A stretch of 9,907 nucleotides of DNA, taken from NCBI GenBank assembly GCA_003241685.1, contig QFPJ01000067.1, positions 1 to 9,907 on the forward strand, read 5' to 3'. The notes beneath the pieces are model-generated. The model searched no databases. It saw only the letters and a program-made list of their open reading frames with translations, and had not been told where the DNA came from. Shown here piece after piece: positions 6,158 to 9,907 of this stretch. The position numbers and the translations under genes are program-made. The first letter of the stretch is position 1. The number at the start of each line of letters is the position of its first letter. This DNA is from Sphingopyxis macrogoltabida. Lineage in GTDB: Bacteria; Pseudomonadota; Alphaproteobacteria; Sphingomonadales; Sphingomonadaceae.

Positions 6158-7567
6158 ATGCGCGCATTGGCAATGGTTTGCGGTCCGATGGCGTTGATCC
6201 CGATCGCGCTGGCGGGCGCCGGGCCGGTCGCGGCGCAAGATGCGACCGGCGAGATGCCCGGCGGTAATGCGCAGGGCGATGTCGCCGTCACCATTTACAA
6301 CAACGGCCAGTCGCTGGTGCAGGACGATCGGCAGCTGCCGGTCCGCGCCGGGCGCAACCGGATCGAATTTCCTGACGTGTCGGCGCGCATCCGGCCGGAA
6401 ACGGTGACGCTGTCCGGCGCCGGATTGTCGATCGTCGAACAGAATTTCGATTTCGATCTGCTGACCCCCGACAAGCTGATGGACAAGGCGGTCGGCCAGT
6501 CGGTGACGCTGGTCCGGACCAATCCCGCCACCGGCACCGAACGCAGCGAGCGGGCCAAGGTCCTTGCGGCGAACGGCGGGATCGTGCTCCAGATCGGCGA
6601 CCGGATCGAGGTGCTGCGCGACGACGGCCTGCCGGTGCGGACCGTGTTCGATCGCCTGCCCCCCAATTTGCGCGCGCGGCCGACGCTGTCGGTCACGGTC
6701 GATGCGGCGAGCGCCGGAACGGTGCCCGCGCGCCTGTCCTATCTGACGCCGAACCTGGGCTGGACCGCCGATTATGTCGCGCTGTTTGACGCGGCGAAGG
6801 GCGCGATGGATATTCAGGGCTGGGTGACGCTGACCAATTCGACCGGCACCAGCTTCGCCAATGCGCGCACGCTGCTCGTCGCGGGCAACCCCGGCGGGGG
6901 CGGCGGTTTTCGCGCCATGTCCGGCGCGATGGATTCGGCGGGAACCGAAAGCAGCAATCGCGAACGGCTCGGCGACTATTATCTCTATCCGTTGCCGCAG
7001 CGCACGACGATCGCCAACGCCCAGCAGAAGCAGGTGAGCTTCCTCGACGTGAAGGGGGCCCCGGCGCGGTCGACCTATGAATATGTCAACGGCTGGCTGG
7101 GGACGAGCACCGAACCGCGCAGCGCGGCGAGCGTGCTGCGTTTTTCCACGTCGCGGCAGGGCGGGCTCGGCGATCAACTGCCCGCCGGGACGATCCGCGT
7201 GTACATGCGCGACGCGCGCGGCGACCCGCAGTTCATCGGGGAAAACCGCATCGACCATACGCCGATGGGATCGTCGATGTCGCTGCGGACCGGCGACGCC
7301 TTTGACGTGAAGGTGCAGCCCACCGTCGTCTCGCGCACGCGCCGGGGCGATTCGCGCTGGCTCACCAGGATGAAATATACGCTCAGCAATGCCCGCTCCG
7401 AACCCGTCACCGTGCTGCTGGCGCAGGACGGGCTTTATGGCGACGTTCGCATCACCGACGAGAGCCTGAAGGGCGAGCGCATTTCGGCCGACCGCGTCGA
7501 ATGGCAGGTGCCGGTGCCCGCGAACGGCAAGGCCGACGTCACCGTCACCTTCGACACGCGCTACTGA
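6158..7567 (+). CDS. Exported DUF4139 domain protein, first of a tandem pair
   Basis: A 469-residue protein. A signal peptide (residues 1-26, hydrophobic core MALIPIALAGAG, cleavage after VAA) directs it to the periplasm or beyond. The N-terminal part (about 35-150) begins DVAVTIYNNGQSLVQDDRQL and is rich in beta strands. The DUF4139 part follows from about residue 190 (LSYLTPNLGWTADYVALFD) to the end. A Gly-rich loop at about 248-270 precedes LGDYYLYPLP, and LPAG at 341-344 is also conserved in the paralogue. The family's biochemical function is unknown. The mature protein has no cysteine. The start at 6158 is chosen for its strong GGGGAGG. The next gene, 11 bases downstream, is a diverged paralogue, so the two are probably one operon and may act together; the partnership is inferred. 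Confidence 0.9.
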   Translation: MRALAMVCGPMALIPIALAGAGPVAAQDATGEMPGGNAQGDVAVTIYNNGQSLVQDDRQLPVRAGRNRIEFPDVSARIRPETVTLSGAGLSIVEQNFDFDLLTPDKLMDKAVGQSVTLVRTNPATGTERSERAKVLAANGGIVLQIGDRIEVLRDDGLPVRTVFDRLPPNLRARPTLSVTVDAASAGTVPARLSYLTPNLGWTADYVALFDAAKGAMDIQGWVTLTNSTGTSFANARTLLVAGNPGGGGGFRAMSGAMDSAGTESSNRERLGDYYLYPLPQRTTIANAQQKQVSFLDVKGAPARSTYEYVNGWLGTSTEPRSAASVLRFSTSRQGGLGDQLPAGTIRVYMRDARGDPQFIGENRIDHTPMGSSMSLRTGDAFDVKVQPTVVSRTRRGDSRWLTRMKYTLSNARSEPVTVLLAQDGLYGDVRITDESLKGERISADRVEWQVPVPANGKADVTVTFDTRY

Positions 7568-7578
7568 GGGCGGGCGGC

Positions 7579-9171
7579 ATGGGCCGGCCCTGGCCGCTTG
7601 CGGCATGGCTGACGGCGCTGGCGGCGCCGTTGCTGCTCCCCGCCGCCGCGCGCGCGCAGGACGCGCCGCCGGTCGTCGTGTCGTCGGCAACCGAGGATGT
7701 CGCCGTCACCGTCTATCGCGCGCCCGATCGCGGTCGGGGGGCGATCGATCCGCGCTGGCCGCGCGGCTTTGCCTTCATCACCGAAACGCGGCGCGTCACG
7801 CTGCCGGCCGGGACGGCGGTGCTGCGATTCGAAGGGGTGGCGGAGGGGCTGATGCCCGAAACCGCGGTGGTCAGCGGCCTGCCCGACGGGGTGGTCGAAA
7901 AGAATCGCGATGCGCGGCTGTTGTCGCCGGCGGGGCTGGTCGACGCCTATCTGAAGCGCCGCGTCACGCTGCGCCGCACCAACATCAAGACCGGGCGGGT
8001 CGTCGAACAGCAAGCGGTGATACAGGCGGGGCCGGGCGGCGGCGTGCTGCTGGAAACCGATTCGGGGTTCGAGGCGCTGGGCTGTTCGGGCCTGCCCGAA
8101 CGGATGCTCTATCGCGGCGTGCCCAAGGATCTGTCCGCGAAGCCGACGCTGTCGGTGCTGGTCGAAAGCGCCGCGCCGCGGACCGTGACGGTGCAGCTTC
8201 TGTATCTCGCCGAAGGGTTCGACTGGGCCGCCAACTATGTCGCGGAGCGCGCCGCCGACGGCACGACGCTGGGACTGACGGGGTGGATCACGGTCGCGAA
8301 CGGCGGCGTGACGAGCTTTCCGGGGGCGCAGCTCAATGTCATCGCGGGGCGGCTGAACAAGGTCTACAGCCCGCCGCTGCCGCGCGCCAATGTCGCGCCG
8401 CTGGTTCTGAAATGCTGGCCGATGGACATCACCAGCACGCACCCGCTGTGGGAATTGCCGCCCATTATCGAATCCGACGACGCGCTGTATGACGCGCGCG
8501 AAGAGGTGGTCGTCACCGGCGCGCGGATGTCGATGATGCGTGCGCCGGCACCGGCCGCTCCTCCTCCGCCGCCCCCGCCTCCGCCTCCGCCGCCGCCGGA
8601 GGATCTGGGCGACCTGAAATTCTATCGCATTCCCTTCCGCGTCGACGTGTCGGCCAAAGGCCAGAAACAGCTTGCGCTGCTTGCCCGCGCGGGCGTCGCG
8701 GTCGAGCAGCTATATGCCGCGACGCTCCATAATTTCGGCGATGGCCGGCCGCAGCCGTTGACGATGCGGCTGCGCGCGCAGAATCGCGAAGCCGACGGCC
8801 TGGGTCTGGCGTTGCCCGCCGGCGCGGCGATGATCTTCGAAACGATCGGCGAGCGCCGCCTGCTCGTCGGCGAGGCGCAGATCGGCGACAAGGCGAAGGA
8901 TGAGCGGATCGATTACGACATCGGGAACAGCCCGGCCGTCCAGTATCGCGTGACCGTCCGGCAGGACGAAAATCCCGATTATCGGACGTGGCAGGTGCTG
9001 CTGACCAACGCGCGCCCCTTCGATGCCGAGGTCGAGATGCTGATTCCCTTTGCGATCGACCCGCCGCCCGAGGCCTGGGAACGGCGCGGCAACGCCTGGG
9101 TGTGGCGCGTCCGCGTCCCGGCGAACGACCGGGTCGAACAGATGTTTCGCGAAAACCGCAAGGGCGGTTGA
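7579..9171 (+). CDS. Exported DUF4139 paralogue with TonB-box-like motif and polyproline loop
   Basis: A 530-residue protein, paralogous to its upstream neighbour. The signal peptide is residues 1-26 (WLTALAAPLLLPAAARA, cleaved before QDAPP). Shared landmarks are DVAVTVY near residue 40, KPTLSVLVES (RPTLSVTVDA in the neighbour), the GFDWAANYVAE strand around Trp216, LGDLKFYRIPFR from residue 343, LPAG, and a C-terminal VPAN. Between Trp216 and LGD it is about 58 residues longer than the neighbour. This extra loop holds EEVVVTGARM (308-317) and 13 prolines (328-340). It also has two cysteines in the mature part, Cys169 and Cys279, which could form a disulfide. The start at 7579 is chosen for GAGGG 8 bases upstream and the signal peptide; an earlier in-frame ATG at 7501 lies inside the neighbour and gives no signal peptide. 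Function unknown. Confidence 0.9.
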   Translation: MGRPWPLAAWLTALAAPLLLPAAARAQDAPPVVVSSATEDVAVTVYRAPDRGRGAIDPRWPRGFAFITETRRVTLPAGTAVLRFEGVAEGLMPETAVVSGLPDGVVEKNRDARLLSPAGLVDAYLKRRVTLRRTNIKTGRVVEQQAVIQAGPGGGVLLETDSGFEALGCSGLPERMLYRGVPKDLSAKPTLSVLVESAAPRTVTVQLLYLAEGFDWAANYVAERAADGTTLGLTGWITVANGGVTSFPGAQLNVIAGRLNKVYSPPLPRANVAPLVLKCWPMDITSTHPLWELPPIIESDDALYDAREEVVVTGARMSMMRAPAPAAPPPPPPPPPPPPPEDLGDLKFYRIPFRVDVSAKGQKQLALLARAGVAVEQLYAATLHNFGDGRPQPLTMRLRAQNREADGLGLALPAGAAMIFETIGERRLLVGEAQIGDKAKDERIDYDIGNSPAVQYRVTVRQDENPDYRTWQVLLTNARPFDAEVEMLIPFAIDPPPEAWERRGNAWVWRVRVPANDRVEQMFRENRKGG

Positions 9172-9187
9172 AGGCGGAGCGGGCGAA

Positions 9188-9580
9188 TCAGGCCGGCGGC
9201 AGCGCCCGCGGCCGGTGATTCTCGTCGAGCGCGACGAAGGTGAACAGGCCCTCGGTCACTTTCACCTGCTCCTCGCCGCGTCCGCGCGTCGCGATGACCT
9301 CGATCCGGATGCCCATCGACGTGCGGCCGCGCCGTTCGAGATGGGCATAGACCGATATGATGTCGCGCAGCAGGATCGGCGCGATGAATTCCATCGCCTC
9401 GATCGCGACGGTGGCGGTCGGCCCCTGCGCGATTCGCGCCGCGACGATGCCGCCCGCAATGTCCATCTGACTGAGCACCCAGCCGCCGAAAATATGGCCG
9501 TTGCTGTTGATGTCGGCGGGGGCGGGCACCACGCGCAATATGGGGTCGAGCACCGAATCGGGCGGGGTCGTGGCGGTCAT
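9188..9580 (-). CDS. YciA-like acyl-CoA thioesterase (hotdog fold)
   Basis: A 130-residue single hotdog-domain protein expected to hydrolyse acyl-CoA thioesters to free acids and CoA in the cytoplasm; such enzymes form oligomers of hotdog dimers. The signature is at residues 22-40, ADINSNGHIFGGWVLSQMD, with Asp40 the expected catalytic acid, followed by AGGIVAARIA. VAIEAMEFIAPILLRD and the C-terminal ending PRALPPA also parallel E. coli YciA as I remember it. YciA itself has GDIFGGW where this protein has GHIFGGW, a change seen in other hotdog thioesterases. Length is normal. The start ATG overlaps the stop of the upstream membrane-protein gene (ATGA at 9577-9580) and has no strong ribosome site, so translation is probably coupled. 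It converges on the DUF4139 gene with only 16 bases between stops. Confidence 0.92.
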   Translation of the reverse strand: MTATTPPDSVLDPILRVVPAPADINSNGHIFGGWVLSQMDIAGGIVAARIAQGPTATVAIEAMEFIAPILLRDIISVYAHLERRGRTSMGIRIEVIATRGRGEEQVKVTEGLFTFVALDENHRPRALPPA

Positions 9581-9879
9581 GGTTTCAGGTCCGGGTCATC
9601 GGCAAAGGGATCCTCGATCGCGTCGTCATGGCCGCTGCCGCTCGACAGGAAGACAAGCCCCATCAACGCCGCGCCCAGCATCACCGACAGGCCGACGCCC
9701 GCGGCGGTCGCGATGATCATGTGAATGGTCAGCGCGTCGCCGATCGTGAAATGCAGCCACAGCAGCGCCAGGACGACCGCGGCCAGCGACACGAACGCCA
9801 TGCCCGCCATCAGACGGCGATAGCGTGCCCAGGCGATTCGCGACGTGTCCTGGCTGTCGAGCGGGGAAGGTTTCACCAT
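9577..9879 (-). CDS. Small two-helix membrane protein, function unknown
   Basis: A 100-residue protein I do not recognise as a named family. A short hydrophilic N-terminus with basic residues (WARYRRL at 17-23) precedes a hydrophobic helix at about 24-44. A brief loop (TIGDAL) leads to a second helix at about 52-79. The tail is acidic (HDDAIEDPFADDPD). By the positive-inside rule both ends should face the cytoplasm. GGAGG at 9884-9888, 4 bases upstream of the ATG, supports this start. The stop overlaps the thioesterase start by 4 bases, so the two genes are surely one transcript. That link hints at a membrane or lipid context but does not show a function. No cysteines or enzyme motifs are visible. 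Confidence 0.82.
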   Translation of the reverse strand: MVKPSPLDSQDTSRIAWARYRRLMAGMAFVSLAAVVLALLWLHFTIGDALTIHMIIATAAGVGLSVMLGAALMGLVFLSSGSGHDDAIEDPFADDPDLKP

Positions 9880-9883
9880 GGCG

Positions 9884-9888
9884 CCTCC
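9884..9888 (-). promoter_or_regulatory. Ribosome binding site of the small membrane protein
   Basis: GGAGG on the minus strand, 4 bases before the ATG at 9879. It is the only strong Shine-Dalgarno for the two-gene leftward unit. The thioesterase start has none and appears to depend on coupling. Confidence 0.65.
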
Positions 9889-9907
9889 ATGGACGATGCG
9901 TGCCCGG

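Noticed and set aside
5543..7690. A 715-codon open frame on the minus strand across DUF4167 and the first DUF4139 gene
   Set aside because: It is antisense to two well-supported genes, rich in Arg, Ala, Gly and His without any domain, and explained by high GC content and low-complexity repeats on the other strand.
9172..9187. Bidirectional terminator between the convergent DUF4139 and thioesterase genes
   Set aside because: The 16-base gap has no inverted repeat or T-run; the two transcripts probably overlap.

Overview
The window is GC-rich, densely coding bacterial DNA from an alphaproteobacterium. It is very probably a member of the Sphingomonadaceae, and Sphingopyxis-like is my best guess. 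The reasons are an M61 glycyl-aminopeptidase-type protein (the family's type enzyme is from Sphingomonas), the order prfA-prmC-DUF4167, a sphingomonad-type palindromic repeat after hisS, and the overall protein style. This rests on reading the sequence, not on a database search.

Layout. Two genes read leftwards at the start: a secreted M61 metallopeptidase cut by the window edge (1-1001) and a DUF1345 membrane protein (1072-1707). A short divergent region (1708-1796) separates them from a rightward block of translation genes: hisS (1797-3053), prfA (3134-4201) and prmC (4194-5021). prfA and prmC overlap by 8 bases and work as a pair, because PrmC methylates the GGQ glutamine of the release factor that prfA encodes. 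A palindromic repeat pair (3036-3110) sits between hisS and prfA and supplies the last codons and stop of hisS. A 271-base gap (5022-5292) follows that is rich in potential RNA hairpins. Next comes a DUF4167 protein (5293-6081) with an RG/Asn-rich head and a charged, disordered tail, ending at a hairpin (6094-6114).

From 6158 to 9171 lie two exported DUF4139 proteins in tandem, 11 bases apart, which are diverged paralogues. The second carries an extra loop containing a TonB-box-like string and 13 consecutive prolines. Sixteen bases further on, a leftward pair converges on them: a small two-helix membrane protein (9577-9879) whose stop overlaps the start of a YciA-like acyl-CoA thioesterase (9188-9580).

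Most of the window is chromosomal housekeeping. I see no mobile element, CRISPR array, tRNA or rRNA, and no clear new multi-gene system. The points most worth following are the TonB-box/polyproline loop in the second DUF4139 protein, the structured DNA upstream of DUF4167, and the repeat fused to the end of hisS.
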